In this document: positions 6,372-15,976 of the stretch, piece after piece
Numbering within the stretch: the stretch's first letter is position 1
Layout: each line of letters starts with the position of its first letter
NCBI GenBank assembly: GCA_045589695.1
Contig: JAZNPP010000042.1
Coordinates: forward strand, 1-49,163
Length of the DNA stretch: 49,163 bases
From: HGM04593 sp045589695
Lineage (GTDB): Bacteria > Bacteroidota > Bacteroidia > Bacteroidales > Bacteroidaceae
Reading direction: 5' to 3'
Made by a program: the position numbers and the translations under genes
The notes under the pieces: generated by a model
Seen by the model: the letters and a program-made list of their open reading frames with translations, nothing else
Told to the model about the DNA's origin: nothing
Database searches by the model: none

Positions 6372-7430
6372 TTATGGGGCTTTCTCTTCGGCTTTTTTAT
6401 CGTAATACTCCGAAATGAGCATTTTTGCTGCCTCAATCATTGTGTCGCGTCCCAAGAGCCAGTCGATATTTGATATATCCACTCTCAAGTCGGGGGCAAT
6501 GCCGAATTCGGTGTCATTCCCTTTGGTGTCGAGCATGGGGCACGCCGATAGCCTTACGCTCCAGCCGTTGGGCAGCGTGGTGTTGAGCGGCAAGCCGCTG
6601 CCGCCGCCTGTCACGTCACCCAATATGAACGCATGCGGTATCTCTTGCATGAGCATGACGAAATAGTTGGCGGCGCTGTAGACGCTCCGGTTTGTCAGCA
6701 CGACAACAGGCCGCAACCATATAACGCCGGGCGAGGGCTTCAGATATATCTCTTCGGGCTCGGAGAACTCATTGTGTCCCGGCCCTGTCTTGTGCTGAAT
6801 ATATCCGCAATGTATCTTCTCCTTCGTGAATGACGATGCGAGGTTCTCGGCTGCGGTCACCATGCCGCCGCCGTTGTTGCGGACATCGATTATAAGTCCT
6901 TTCGCATTCTTAAGCTCCAGCAGCATCATCGAAAGGTTGTTGATGCTGAATCCTCCTGCAAAGCTGCCGCAATAGACATAGCCTATGCTGTCGGTTCCTG
7001 CGGAATTGGTCAGCGCCGTGTATTTTATCCCGTTGGTGAGCTTGAAGTCGTTGCCGAGATAATTGCGTTGTATCGAGTCGCTGAAGTTCATCGGGTAATC
7101 GAGTTTCCAGTCCCAATAGTAGCTCGTGCCGAACATCGATGTCAAGTTCACGTGTCCGTCACGCAGCTCTCCCAGCATGTCGCCAAGCACTTTGAACAAC
7201 TCCGCGTCGTCCTCGCACGCCTCGGAAAGCGGTTTGTATTTATCGTATACGCTGTTCCAGTTCAGCCCGTACTTCTTTTCGGCGACGTCGAAAAAGCAGT
7301 ATTGTCTGTCGATGATTTCCCATAGCGCTTCAAAATTCCCGTTGTTGGAATTCTCGAAGTTATCTTCTCCGATGCAGCTTGTCAGCGCCGCTAACGGAAC
7401 GATTACCGATATGAATATCTTTTTGAACAT
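6372..7430 (-). CDS. S41-family (C-terminal processing) peptidase lipoprotein
   Basis: 352 residues. The signal peptide ends in lipobox ALTSC (Cys19), so the protein is an outer-membrane or periplasmic lipoprotein. A tail-specific-protease core follows: ELRDGHVNLTS near residue 95, the strand KGLIIDVRNNGGGMVTAAE, and the catalytic-serine region VVLTNRSVYSAANYFVMLM, then ILGDVTGGGSG. The usual PDZ domain is poorly visible between the N-terminal domain and the core. S41 enzymes cleave proteins near the C-terminus; the substrate here is unknown. It is the last gene of the parC-DUF3316-S41 run, six bases after DUF3316. The terminator is not obvious before the tRNA. Confidence 0.88.
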   Translation of the reverse strand: MFKKIFISVIVPLAALTSCIGEDNFENSNNGNFEALWEIIDRQYCFFDVAEKKYGLNWNSVYDKYKPLSEACEDDAELFKVLGDMLGELRDGHVNLTSMFGTSYYWDWKLDYPMNFSDSIQRNYLGNDFKLTNGIKYTALTNSAGTDSIGYVYCGSFAGGFSINNLSMMLLELKNAKGLIIDVRNNGGGMVTAAENLASSFTKEKIHCGYIQHKTGPGHNEFSEPEEIYLKPSPGVIWLRPVVVLTNRSVYSAANYFVMLMQEIPHAFILGDVTGGGSGLPLNTTLPNGWSVRLSACPMLDTKGNDTEFGIAPDLRVDISNIDWLLGRDTMIEAAKMLISEYYDKKAEEKAP

Positions 7431-7436
7431 CTTGCT

Positions 7437-8297
7437 TTAATATGGCGAATATGCTTTTATGGTGTTCTCTTTCTTTACTTTCAGAATGGTACGCACGAAA
7501 CCGAATGTCACCGAATGGCTGTACATGTGGCAACGTATATTGTTTACATTGCTTTGGTAAAGGTCGGCGATGTATGACAGACGCAGGGTAGTGCTGTGCC
7601 TTTTTGCGTTAAGAGGAATGTCGAGCGACACCATGTGCCTCCATGACGGGCAGTTAAGCGGGTGGGTGAAGGCTACGACGCCTTCGGCATGTCCGAGCCC
7701 GAATATCTCGTAATATGACTGTCCGAACTGCGGGGCGAACATCACTCCCGCAAGGGGGATGTCCAATTGGTATCGGGCTACCCAGTCGTTGCCCAAAACA
7801 GGGAAGTGGTATATTGTCATACCCGAAGCGGCCAGCGCTGTACGCAGCTTTGCCGATGCGGGATTGTTGCCGTTGCCCGGAACATACATCGCGCCGCCCT
7901 CTGCCTGTATCTGCGCTCCGGCCAGCAGTGTCAGCCCTTTGCACACCTTGAACGGGATGTATCCGCTCCAGCTGCAGCCGAGCATGCCGGCAATCTGGAC
8001 ATTGCCCTCTTGAAGGGCCATGCCGATTCTGCTGTTGAAGAGAATCTGATATTTCCAGCGGTATCTTCCCGTACGCGCGTCCCTGAAACTTTCGTGTCCT
8101 ATGTGCAGGCCTCCTCCGGTATATTTGTAACCGCTGAGGTATGTGTCGAGGTTGTCTATGAACGACGCTCCGAACTGTGTGCTTTTCACCACAATTCTCT
8201 CGCTTCTTATGGTATCGTTTATGGCATGCTGAGCCATTGACATTGCCGGGAGAGCCAGCAATGCGGCGGTCATGATTATGTTACGTACTTTTATCAT
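7437..8297 (-). CDS. DUF3316 family exported protein
   Basis: 286 residues with a signal peptide (IIMTAALLALPAMSMA|Q). The mature part is rich in alternating hydrophobic strands ending in aromatic residues (STTLRLSYIADLYQSNV, then HSVTFGFVRTI), as in outer-membrane beta-barrels. It matches the DUF3316 family that is widespread in Bacteroidetes and has no known function. Its ATG overlaps the parC stop by four bases (ATGA), so it is translationally coupled to topoisomerase IV, and the S41 lipoprotein follows it directly. An acyloxyacyl-hydrolase-like barrel was considered, but no catalytic His/Ser pattern is clear. Confidence 0.75.
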   Translation of the reverse strand: MIKVRNIIMTAALLALPAMSMAQHAINDTIRSERIVVKSTQFGASFIDNLDTYLSGYKYTGGGLHIGHESFRDARTGRYRWKYQILFNSRIGMALQEGNVQIAGMLGCSWSGYIPFKVCKGLTLLAGAQIQAEGGAMYVPGNGNNPASAKLRTALAASGMTIYHFPVLGNDWVARYQLDIPLAGVMFAPQFGQSYYEIFGLGHAEGVVAFTHPLNCPSWRHMVSLDIPLNAKRHSTTLRLSYIADLYQSNVNNIRCHMYSHSVTFGFVRTILKVKKENTIKAYSPY

Positions 8298-10939
8298 TCA
8301 ACGTTAAACAGAGACAGCTGTTCCGGCTCGTCATCTTCGGAGGCGTCAATTACCGGTTCTTCAATGACTTCGGGCGGTGGCGGCAGTCTTGTGGGCTCAA
8401 GCTCTATAATCTCGTCAATCTCGAACGTGGTCAGGCGTTTGCCTCGTGCCTTGAAGCTCTTGGTGGCGATGAACTCGTCTACCTCGACCACTAACGGTTC
8501 ACGGAAATTGTCGTTTCCGCCGAACATCACCTGTATGCGAGGGAACGGGGTGTCGGAGAACCATATAAGCTCATTCTCCTTGTTGTCGCCGAAGCAGTTC
8601 TGACGGCGTGCGTTGGCCTCAAGTGTGAAGCGCTTCACGTAGGGATATCCCTGCTGCGATGCGTCGTACAATGCCGCGCTCCACACTTTGTTCGGGTCGA
8701 ACTTCTCAATCACCATCAAGTCGTCCTCGTAGTGGTTGTTGAGGTCGATAGGGGTGAGATAGAACTCGCCGTTCTTGCGTATCGCCAGAATCTTGTCGTC
8801 GTTGTGGAACTCGCCGAGGTATTCGCCGTGATTGTCGAAATTGATGCGCAGTATGTCCCTGTCGAACCACACTTGTCTGCCGCCGAGGGTAGAGTTTCCG
8901 TGTTTCTTCAAAGATATGCGTGTCACCTCGTTCTTGGTCAGTATGTTGCCCATAGACTGGCGGCCTTTGATAGCTATGGTGCTGAAGTCCTTCTCGATTA
9001 TAGCGTTGCGCAGTCGAGGGTTCGGCTTCAGCATTACCTTGATTACCTCGGCCTCTCCGTTGGGGTTTGCTGTGAAGTATGCCACTTTTGAACCTGGCGT
9101 TCCCTGTGTAAGGTCATACTCTCTGTCGCGTGTCATGCCTGTCGCGGCGAAACGTTTCATGTAGTGAATTCCGTTCTTTCCGTCGCGGTACACTACGTTG
9201 TAGATTGTACGTTTGTCGTTTTTCTTGAACACGTCGATGTGTATAACGTTCTTGCCGACAAAAAGTTTCTCGCTTATCTTGACAATCTTGTATTTGCCGT
9301 CCTTGTAGAATAGTATCACGTCGTCCATGTCCGAACAGTTCGTGACGAACTCGTCCTTCTTCAACGATGTTCCTATGAAGCCTTCGGCGCGGTTTATATA
9401 CAGCTTTTGGTTGGCTTCGACAACTTTTGCCGCTACGATGGTGTCGAAGTTGCGTATCTCGGTCTGTCTCGGGTATCGTGAGCCGTACTTCTCTTTGAGC
9501 ATCGTGAACCACTTGATAGTGACGGCCGTCATCTGTCCGAGCTGCTTGTCGATATCCGCAATCTCCTTCTTCAGTCTTGCTATAAGTTCTTCGGCCTTCT
9601 CTTTGTTGAAACGCAGGATGCGTGCCATCTTAATCTCCATAAGACGCAGCAGGTCGTCACGTGTTATCTCTCTGATGAAGTCTTTCTTGTACGGTTCAAG
9701 TCTTTTGTCTATGTGCGACAACGCAGCGTCCATGTCTGCCGCCTGCTCGAATTCCTTGTCTTTGTATATGCGTTCTTCAATGAATATGCTCTCCAATGAG
9801 GCGAAGTGTAGCTGCTCCAGCAGTTCGCCCTTGCGAATCTGCAGTTCAAGACGCAACAGCTCCTTCGTTCCGTCTACGGAACGTCGCAGCAGCTCGCTCA
9901 CTGTGAGAAATACGGGCGTGTGGTTGTCTATGACACAGCAGCATGGCGTGATGCTTATCTCGCAGTCGGTAAAGGCGTACAGGGCGTCAATGGTCTTGTC
10001 GCTCGACACGCCCGGCGCAAGCTGGACAAGAATCTCTACCTTGTCCGACGTGTTGTCATCGACCTTGCGGATTTTGATTTTGCCGTTCTCGGCGGCCTTT
10101 AGTATGGACTCAATAACCAACGGGGTAGTCTTTCCGAACGGAATCTCCGTTATGGTGAGTGTCTTGTTGTCTTCCGACTTCGAAATCTTCGCGCGAATTC
10201 TCACGCGTCCTGTACGGTCTCCGTCATGGTAGCGTGAAACGTCTATGCTGCCGCCTGTCTGAAAGTCGGGGTACAGGTGGAACTCCTCTTTCTTCAAATA
10301 AGCTATCGCCGCATCGCACACCTCGTTGAAGTTGTGCGGAAGAATCTTTGACGACAAGCCTACGGCAATGCCCTCGACGCCATGAATAAGCAACAAGGGG
10401 AATTTGACGGGCAGCGTGATAGGCTCTTTGTTGCGACCGTCGTACGACAGTTTCCATTGTGTCGTCTTCGGGTTGAACACAATGTCGTGGGCGAAATGCG
10501 AGAGGCGTGCCTCAATATAACGGGGCGCGGCGGCAGAATCGCCTGTGAGAATGTTTCCCCAATTGCCCTGGCAGTCTATCAGATAGTCTTTCTGTCCCAT
10601 CTGCACCAATGCTCCTGCGATGGAAGCGTCGCCGTGAGGGTGGTACTGCATGGTGTGTCCTACAACGTTGGCAACCTTGTTGTAGCGGCCGTCGTCAAGC
10701 TCCCGCATTGCATGCAGAATGCGTCGCTGCACAGGCTTGAGACCGTCGTACATGTGAGGTACGGCACGTTCAAGGATTACGTACGAGGCATAGTCAAGGA
10801 ACCAGTTCTTGTACATGCCGGTGAGCTTGTGCGTGATGCTTTCATGGCGGTTGTCGCCATTCTCGCCCTCATTGTCCGTATTCTCTCCGGCAATGTTCTC
10901 TTCTGTGATATTCTCTTTAAATTCGTCGTTATAGTCCAT
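8294..10939 (-). CDS. parC: DNA topoisomerase IV subunit A
   Basis: 881 residues. An acidic N-terminal tail (~35 residues) leads to the GyrA/ParC breakage-reunion domain: YASYVILERAVPHMYDGLKP, QRRILHAM, then HPHGDASIAG and the catalytic tyrosine Y141 in APRYIEARLS. A coiled-coil gate follows at ~440-490, then a beta-pinwheel-like C-terminal domain without a GyrA-box, and an acidic tail. Lack of a GyrA-box supports ParC over GyrA. Topoisomerase IV decatenates replicated chromosomes; the ParE partner is not in the window. Position 105, equivalent to the quinolone hot-spot serine of E. coli ParC, is Ala. It heads a three-gene minus-strand operon and is divergent from the LPP20-like gene at 11162. 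Confidence 0.95.
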   Translation of the reverse strand: MDYNDEFKENITEENIAGENTDNEGENGDNRHESITHKLTGMYKNWFLDYASYVILERAVPHMYDGLKPVQRRILHAMRELDDGRYNKVANVVGHTMQYHPHGDASIAGALVQMGQKDYLIDCQGNWGNILTGDSAAAPRYIEARLSHFAHDIVFNPKTTQWKLSYDGRNKEPITLPVKFPLLLIHGVEGIAVGLSSKILPHNFNEVCDAAIAYLKKEEFHLYPDFQTGGSIDVSRYHDGDRTGRVRIRAKISKSEDNKTLTITEIPFGKTTPLVIESILKAAENGKIKIRKVDDNTSDKVEILVQLAPGVSSDKTIDALYAFTDCEISITPCCCVIDNHTPVFLTVSELLRRSVDGTKELLRLELQIRKGELLEQLHFASLESIFIEERIYKDKEFEQAADMDAALSHIDKRLEPYKKDFIREITRDDLLRLMEIKMARILRFNKEKAEELIARLKKEIADIDKQLGQMTAVTIKWFTMLKEKYGSRYPRQTEIRNFDTIVAAKVVEANQKLYINRAEGFIGTSLKKDEFVTNCSDMDDVILFYKDGKYKIVKISEKLFVGKNVIHIDVFKKNDKRTIYNVVYRDGKNGIHYMKRFAATGMTRDREYDLTQGTPGSKVAYFTANPNGEAEVIKVMLKPNPRLRNAIIEKDFSTIAIKGRQSMGNILTKNEVTRISLKKHGNSTLGGRQVWFDRDILRINFDNHGEYLGEFHNDDKILAIRKNGEFYLTPIDLNNHYEDDLMVIEKFDPNKVWSAALYDASQQGYPYVKRFTLEANARRQNCFGDNKENELIWFSDTPFPRIQVMFGGNDNFREPLVVEVDEFIATKSFKARGKRLTTFEIDEIIELEPTRLPPPPEVIEEPVIDASEDDEPEQLSLFNVE

Positions 10940-11117
10940 AATTAGTCTATTTTCGCAGCTTTCCGCAAAATTAGGAAAAAAAGACGAAAAAAATTCAATT
11001 TCGTAAAATAAAAGGGTTTGAATGCGAATGAAATAAGAGCGGTAGTGCTAATCATGAATCCTTAAAGTTGAATATTAACTATTTTTGCAAAATATATTAT
11101 TATTTGTAAAATTTAAT

Positions 11118-11125
11118 TATTTTTG
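11118..11125 (+). promoter_or_regulatory. Bacteroidetes-type -7 box (TATTTTTG)
   Basis: TATTTTTG fits TAnnTTTG and lies 36 bases before the ATG at 11162. A second identical box is at 11080-11087. No TTTG at the ideal -33 distance is evident for either, so the assignment is tentative. Confidence 0.4.
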
Positions 11126-11161
11126 CATTTTATTGCAGTTTAGACCACGAATTGTTGAAAA

Positions 11162-13003
11162 ATGAAAAACACACTATCTATCATCATTGCATTGTTCGGT
11201 TTTACAGCCGGCGCTGTCGCGCAGAATTGGGACCAGATACGTAATTCCGGCAAGTACTACTATGGCGAGGGTTTCAGCGATACTGTAGAAAAAGCTAAGG
11301 AGATGGCTCTGTCTTCACTCACGGGAATGATTGCCACTAACGTGTCAAGTGACTTTCAGTATTTGGTAGACGAAAAGAGCGCCAACGGTGATATAGACCA
11401 TGAGTCAAAGGTACTGAACTGCATTAAGACCTATTCGCAGGCGACGCTTACCAATGTAAAGACATGGCAGGTGTCGGACCCGCCCGAATGTGTCATACGC
11501 TGTTATATGGAGTGTGCCGAAATGGAACGTATATTCGAAAGCCGCATAGTCAAGGCTAAGGAGTATTTGAAAGTTGCCGAGGAGTATCTTAAAAGGCAAA
11601 AGATTGACGCTGCGCTCAAATACAACTATTGGGCCTACTCGCTCATCTGTTCGGTGCAGTTTCCTAACAATGTCAAGGACGATGCAGGCAATGTGCTTGC
11701 CGTCAGCATACCGCAGCGAATAGAGGAGATAATAGATGAGGTGAAGGTTACTTTCGACAAACGTACCGACAATTATGTCGATTTCCTTTTCACTTACGGA
11801 GGCGAGCCGGTATCGAGCATCGAATTCACCTATAACAATGGTCAGGACCTCTGTCTCGGAAAGGCTAAGGACGGTCGAGGCATGGTAGAAGTGAGGAGTT
11901 CCCACGAGGGCAAGGTTTACCATATCAACGTCGAGTATGAGTTCAAGGAACATGCTCGAGGCGATGTGGAGCTTGAGAGCGTGCTGAATGTGATACCGAA
12001 GAAGATGATACCTACGGCTGCTAAAAAGGTCATAGGAAGCGATGACGGCAAAAGCGCAGCAGGAAACAAGGTGAAAAAGGAAGAAAAGATTGTAAATTCG
12101 CAAAAGCTGAAGCCTGCGGCTTCGCAGCTGGCTGTCGAAACGGACCGTTACAAGGCTACTATGGAGACCGTGCTTAATGCCATTTCGGCACGTCGTTACT
12201 CCGACATCGGCAACTTTACATATTTCTCGCTCGACGGCCTCGATGTATACAACAAGCTCATAGCTTACGGTACGGCACGTGTCGTAGGTGTTCCGAGCGT
12301 TCAGTTCTTCAAAGGTCTCGACGACTGCGTCGTGGCGCGTGGCCTGCAGATGTCATTCTCTTTCAGCAGGGGCAAGAAGCAGACATTCGTCGAGGATGTC
12401 ATCTTCTACTTCGACAAGGAAGGTAAGATAGACAATATCTCTTTCGGTTTGGGAATTGATGTTACAAATGAAATACTTAGCCGCTCGGCAAAGGGGTGGG
12501 GCGACGATTCCCGTGAGATTTTGCTCGAATTTCTCGAGAACTATAAGACTGCTTATGCCTTGGAGAGGCTTGACTACATTGAAAGCATATTCTCGAACGA
12601 TGCGCAGATTATTACAGGCAAGGTACTTAAGGTAAAGCCGGGCTTTAATCCTGCAAACGAAAAGAATATATCAATCGAGGGACAGAAGGCTATTGAATAT
12701 ACTCACCTGACAAAGAAAGATTATATAGAACGCCTGAAGAGGGTCTTTGCGAACAACGAGTTTATCAATATCAACTTCTCTAACACGTCGATACGAAAGA
12801 TTACCAAGATAGCAGACAAGGAGAAGTTTGTGATTCAGCTGGCGCAGGAGTATAACTCATCTATATATTCCGACAAAGGCTATCTTCTTCTGCTTGTGGA
12901 TATAACGAACAAAGAGGAGCCCCTTATCGAGATACGGACATGGCAGCCCGACGAGATTGACATGGATAATGTCTTCCACGAAGGAATGTTCTATACTAAT
13001 TGA
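11162..13003 (+). CDS. Exported LPP20-like protein with NTF2-like C-terminal part
   Basis: 613 residues with a signal peptide (SIIIALFGFTAGAVAQ). Residues ~30-125 (KYYYGEGFSDTVEKAKEMAL, then a CVIRCYMECAEMERIF strand-helix) look like an LPP20/FlgP-type domain: an alpha/beta fold in which aromatic-Gly precedes a helix of repeated Ala. A helical segment (130-200) and a beta-rich domain (205-280) follow. A basic linker (285-325) joins the last third, where KATMETVLNAISARRYSDIG and later DYIERLKRVF suggest two NTF2-like folds. It is the first of four consecutive plus-strand genes for exported proteins. No enzyme motif is visible, so the function is unknown; an envelope structural or binding role is likely. 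Confidence 0.6.
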   Translation: MKNTLSIIIALFGFTAGAVAQNWDQIRNSGKYYYGEGFSDTVEKAKEMALSSLTGMIATNVSSDFQYLVDEKSANGDIDHESKVLNCIKTYSQATLTNVKTWQVSDPPECVIRCYMECAEMERIFESRIVKAKEYLKVAEEYLKRQKIDAALKYNYWAYSLICSVQFPNNVKDDAGNVLAVSIPQRIEEIIDEVKVTFDKRTDNYVDFLFTYGGEPVSSIEFTYNNGQDLCLGKAKDGRGMVEVRSSHEGKVYHINVEYEFKEHARGDVELESVLNVIPKKMIPTAAKKVIGSDDGKSAAGNKVKKEEKIVNSQKLKPAASQLAVETDRYKATMETVLNAISARRYSDIGNFTYFSLDGLDVYNKLIAYGTARVVGVPSVQFFKGLDDCVVARGLQMSFSFSRGKKQTFVEDVIFYFDKEGKIDNISFGLGIDVTNEILSRSAKGWGDDSREILLEFLENYKTAYALERLDYIESIFSNDAQIITGKVLKVKPGFNPANEKNISIEGQKAIEYTHLTKKDYIERLKRVFANNEFININFSNTSIRKITKIADKEKFVIQLAQEYNSSIYSDKGYLLLLVDITNKEEPLIEIRTWQPDEIDMDNVFHEGMFYTN

Positions 13004-13148
13004 GCTTAACGATAGCTGCAAAGACATCCCTGACAATCTTAGTTGTCTTAGCCGCCATAGCGTTCCAATCCATTTTGGCTGCCATTAATGGTAACTTTAA
13101 ACTGCGCAATATTATTATTGAGAATTAAAATATAGAAATATAACATAT

Positions 13149-14984
13149 ATGAAAAAACTCTTTATTGCATTACTTTCGTTTTTTGCTGCGGCAACTGTAA
13201 CGGCGCAGCATTTGCCAAAGTTTTCGGTCGTGAAATTCGAGGAGCGTCCTTTCGACACTGCCGCCAATGACGAACGCTACAAAGAGGTGGACGGCAACGG
13301 TGAAGCTTTTTCAATCGTCAAACTTGTGTCTGCTGTCCCCGACGACGATCTCCGTGCCTACAATTTCGACTTCGGTCTTTGCGAGCATCGCATAAAGAAT
13401 ATCAATGGCGAGGTTTGGGTATACGTGCAGCGTAACGCCATGCACGTGACAATCAAGCGTACAGGGTACAGCACCCTGAAATATGAACTTAATACAACGG
13501 TACAGCCGGGCAAGGTCTATGAGATGGTGCTGTCGAGTGAACCGAAAAAGGTGCAGAAGCAGATGGTATGCTTCAGCGTGTCGCCTGCCGATTCTCAGGC
13601 TACAATCATGTATAAGCGTGAGGGCTCAGGCGCGGACGAGGCCCTGCTCGGGCAAGTAGACGCCGACGGACAGCTTGCTGAAAACTTGGAACTCGGCACG
13701 TATACATATAAGGTGCTGTCAAAGAACTATCATAACAGCGAGGGACGTATAACGCTCAGCGACATTGAGAATACTCATGTCGAAGAGGTTTTCCTCCGTC
13801 CTAAATTCGCGCGCATCACTCTGTCGGCCGACGCAGGGGTCGAGATAATCATCGACGGCGAGAATATGGGCACCGGAAGCTGGAGCGGCACGCTCAATGC
13901 CGGAAACTACAACGTCGAATGCCGCAAGGCTGGCTACAGGACCGGTACGCAGCCCATAAAGGTCGAAGAGGGCAAGGATGAAAGCATAAAACTTAAACCG
14001 CTTATCCCAATCCTCGGCACGCTGTCGTTGAAGTCATCACCGCTCGGAGCCTCGATATCAATCGACGGCAAGGCGTATGGCAACACTCCAAGAAACATAA
14101 ACAGCCTGCTTATCGGAACTCATACTGTAGTTATTTCAAAGGAGGGTTACCTGAGCAAGACTATTACTGTCGATATAAAGGAAAACGAGACGGAATACCA
14201 GACTGTAGCATTGGATAAGAAACCCGAAAACGGCTCGCTTCTCGTTACCTCATCGCCTAAAGGCGCCACTGTCACCGTCGGCAGCCTGAAGTATGGCGAG
14301 ACTCCTTACACCGTGAGCAATCTGCTCCCTGGCTCGTATAACGTATATGTGGCGAAGAAGGGCTACCAGAGCGATATGCAGCTGGTAAATGTCGCTGCAG
14401 GCGAAACGAAAAAAGTGAATTTCAGCCTTGTGAAAGAGGTTAAATCGTCATCGTCTTCAACAAAATCTTCTTATAAATCAAAGTCCTATAAGAGAAGTTC
14501 ATACAAGTACAGAAGTTCTAAGTGGAAAAAATATTTCAATGTGGGCTTGACTGCTGATATCGGAGGTTTCCCTGGTGATGAGAATGAGGATATGGAAACC
14601 GCATTTTCTGTCGCTGGCGGCCTTCTTTTCAGAATGGGTTCTGCCGAGAAAAACTGGTTTAATTTTATTACAGGCGCAAAATACCAGTATGTAATGTACG
14701 GCGATATTGAGTCATCGCAAATAACGATACCGCTGAACTTGAACTGGAACTATCTGCGAGGCTCTTCGTACAGCTGTTATTTCGGTATAGGTTATGAGCC
14801 CGGCTTTGAGTTTTATGAAGGGGATACATACTATGTCGATACAATCAATATTCAATATTTCGGCTTTGCTTCAAGACACCACGATGTCAATGCTTTTATT
14901 AAGGTATTCGGTATCTATGCCGATATGGGGGACAGCAGTGTCGTGCCTGTGACAATGGGTGTAAGTTATACGTACTATTTTTAA
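13149..14984 (+). CDS. Exported PEGA-repeat protein with C-terminal barrel-like domain
   Basis: 611 residues with a signal peptide (LFIALLSFFAAATVTAQ). Three clear PEGA repeats lie at ~219-285, 289-357 and 361-428, each with 'G.L...S.P.GA.I.IDG...G.TP' then 'L..G.H.V...K.GY'. A degenerate one is at ~141-217. A Ser/Lys/Tyr-rich linker (433-460) leads to ~150 residues of alternating strands that end in aromatic residues (GVSYTYYF), a typical outer-membrane-barrel ending. PEGA domains are surface or periplasmic binding modules. It follows the LPP20-like gene by 145 bases in the same direction. The function is unknown; a scaffold linking the outer membrane to a periplasmic polymer fits the architecture. 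Confidence 0.75.
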   Translation: MKKLFIALLSFFAAATVTAQHLPKFSVVKFEERPFDTAANDERYKEVDGNGEAFSIVKLVSAVPDDDLRAYNFDFGLCEHRIKNINGEVWVYVQRNAMHVTIKRTGYSTLKYELNTTVQPGKVYEMVLSSEPKKVQKQMVCFSVSPADSQATIMYKREGSGADEALLGQVDADGQLAENLELGTYTYKVLSKNYHNSEGRITLSDIENTHVEEVFLRPKFARITLSADAGVEIIIDGENMGTGSWSGTLNAGNYNVECRKAGYRTGTQPIKVEEGKDESIKLKPLIPILGTLSLKSSPLGASISIDGKAYGNTPRNINSLLIGTHTVVISKEGYLSKTITVDIKENETEYQTVALDKKPENGSLLVTSSPKGATVTVGSLKYGETPYTVSNLLPGSYNVYVAKKGYQSDMQLVNVAAGETKKVNFSLVKEVKSSSSSTKSSYKSKSYKRSSYKYRSSKWKKYFNVGLTADIGGFPGDENEDMETAFSVAGGLLFRMGSAEKNWFNFITGAKYQYVMYGDIESSQITIPLNLNWNYLRGSSYSCYFGIGYEPGFEFYEGDTYYVDTINIQYFGFASRHHDVNAFIKVFGIYADMGDSSVVPVTMGVSYTYYF

Positions 14985-15199
14985 TAGAGTTTAGAGTTTC
15001 CACTTTTTTGTTTTCTGTCTATACGCTTTGGTCGCCATAGCCATCTTGGATATATTTTACACATGTTCAATAATTTATATTGAAATATTCAGCTTTTTTA
15101 AGAAAATATTTTAATTTTGTAGGGTTACTTTTTGAAAGAAACTGCTTAAACGTATAAAGAGAAACAATTAAATTATTTATTAATATAAAAAATACTACT

Positions 15200-15880
15200 A
15201 TGAAAAAGATTTTTGCATTATTGATTGCGATGTTGATTGCGGTTCCGGCCATTCAGGCTCAGTCTATGGATGACATGAAGAAAGATGCTCTCAAAGCTCA
15301 GAAGAGAGAGACTAAAGCCGCTATGGACGCTTTGACAAAAAAGGCTCCAAAGATTGCACGTAAGGAGGCTAAGAAGTTTAAGAAAGAGGGTTGGCAAATT
15401 ACTCCGGGCGCTCTTCCGCTTGAAAAACAGTTCGAGCGTTCATACGTTCTTCAGTATGAGTACGACGACGAAGGCTATCCGAAATACATTATGGCTGAGG
15501 CTATGAGCGTCGGCGCTAACTATGACGCTGCAAAGATGCAGGCATTAGAGCTTGCAAAGCAGAACCTTGCAGGCCAGATACAGACAGAGGTTACAGCTTT
15601 GATTGAGAATACTATTGCCAACGAGCAGTTGCCGAAAGACCAGGCTGAGTCTATCGCTTCAACCGTTGCGGCAAGCAAGAACCTTATCTCTCAGTCTATC
15701 GGCCGTGTTATTCCTGTCGTTGAGGGATACAGAAAGAACAACAAAGGTAACTATCAGGTGTATCTACGTGTAGCTTATAACAGCGACGCTGCTTACGACG
15801 CTGCAAAGAAGGCTATCCGCAAAGAACTTGAAAAGAAGGGCGGTGACCTTCACAAGAAGCTTGACGAGTTGATGTTCTAA
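15200..15880 (+). CDS. Small exported LPP20-like protein, helix-rich
   Basis: 226 residues with a clear signal peptide (KIFALLIAMLIAVPAIQAQS). A charged Lys/Ala-rich helix (25-65) precedes an LPP20-like domain: YIMAEAMSVGANYDAAKMQA with repeated Ala, a helical hairpin (ENTIANEQLPKDQAE), then SQSIGRVIPVVEGYRK and a YQVYLRVAYN strand. The same fold type is present in the first gene of this cluster, so two paralogous-looking domains are encoded together. The reading frame uses high-expression codons and highly regular Lys/Ala codons. A terminator 22 bases after the stop separates it from the transglutaminase-like gene. The function is unknown. Confidence 0.65.
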   Translation: MKKIFALLIAMLIAVPAIQAQSMDDMKKDALKAQKRETKAAMDALTKKAPKIARKEAKKFKKEGWQITPGALPLEKQFERSYVLQYEYDDEGYPKYIMAEAMSVGANYDAAKMQALELAKQNLAGQIQTEVTALIENTIANEQLPKDQAESIASTVAASKNLISQSIGRVIPVVEGYRKNNKGNYQVYLRVAYNSDAAYDAAKKAIRKELEKKGGDLHKKLDELMF

Positions 15881-15902
15881 TACAAAACGATCAAATACAA
15901 CA

Positions 15903-15953
15903 AAAACCTTCTTGTCTTCTGCTTTTAAGGTAGCCGGGAGGCAAGAGGGTTTT
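15903..15953 (+). terminator. Intrinsic terminator after the small LPP20-like gene
   Basis: AAAACCTTCTTG (15903-15914) pairs with CAAGAGGGTTTT (15942-15953), one G-T pair, and runs into TTTT. The loop is long (27 bases). Read-through into the gene at 15977 is possible. Confidence 0.7.
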
Positions 15954-15976
15954 TTGTTTCTTAAAAACTGAATTTT

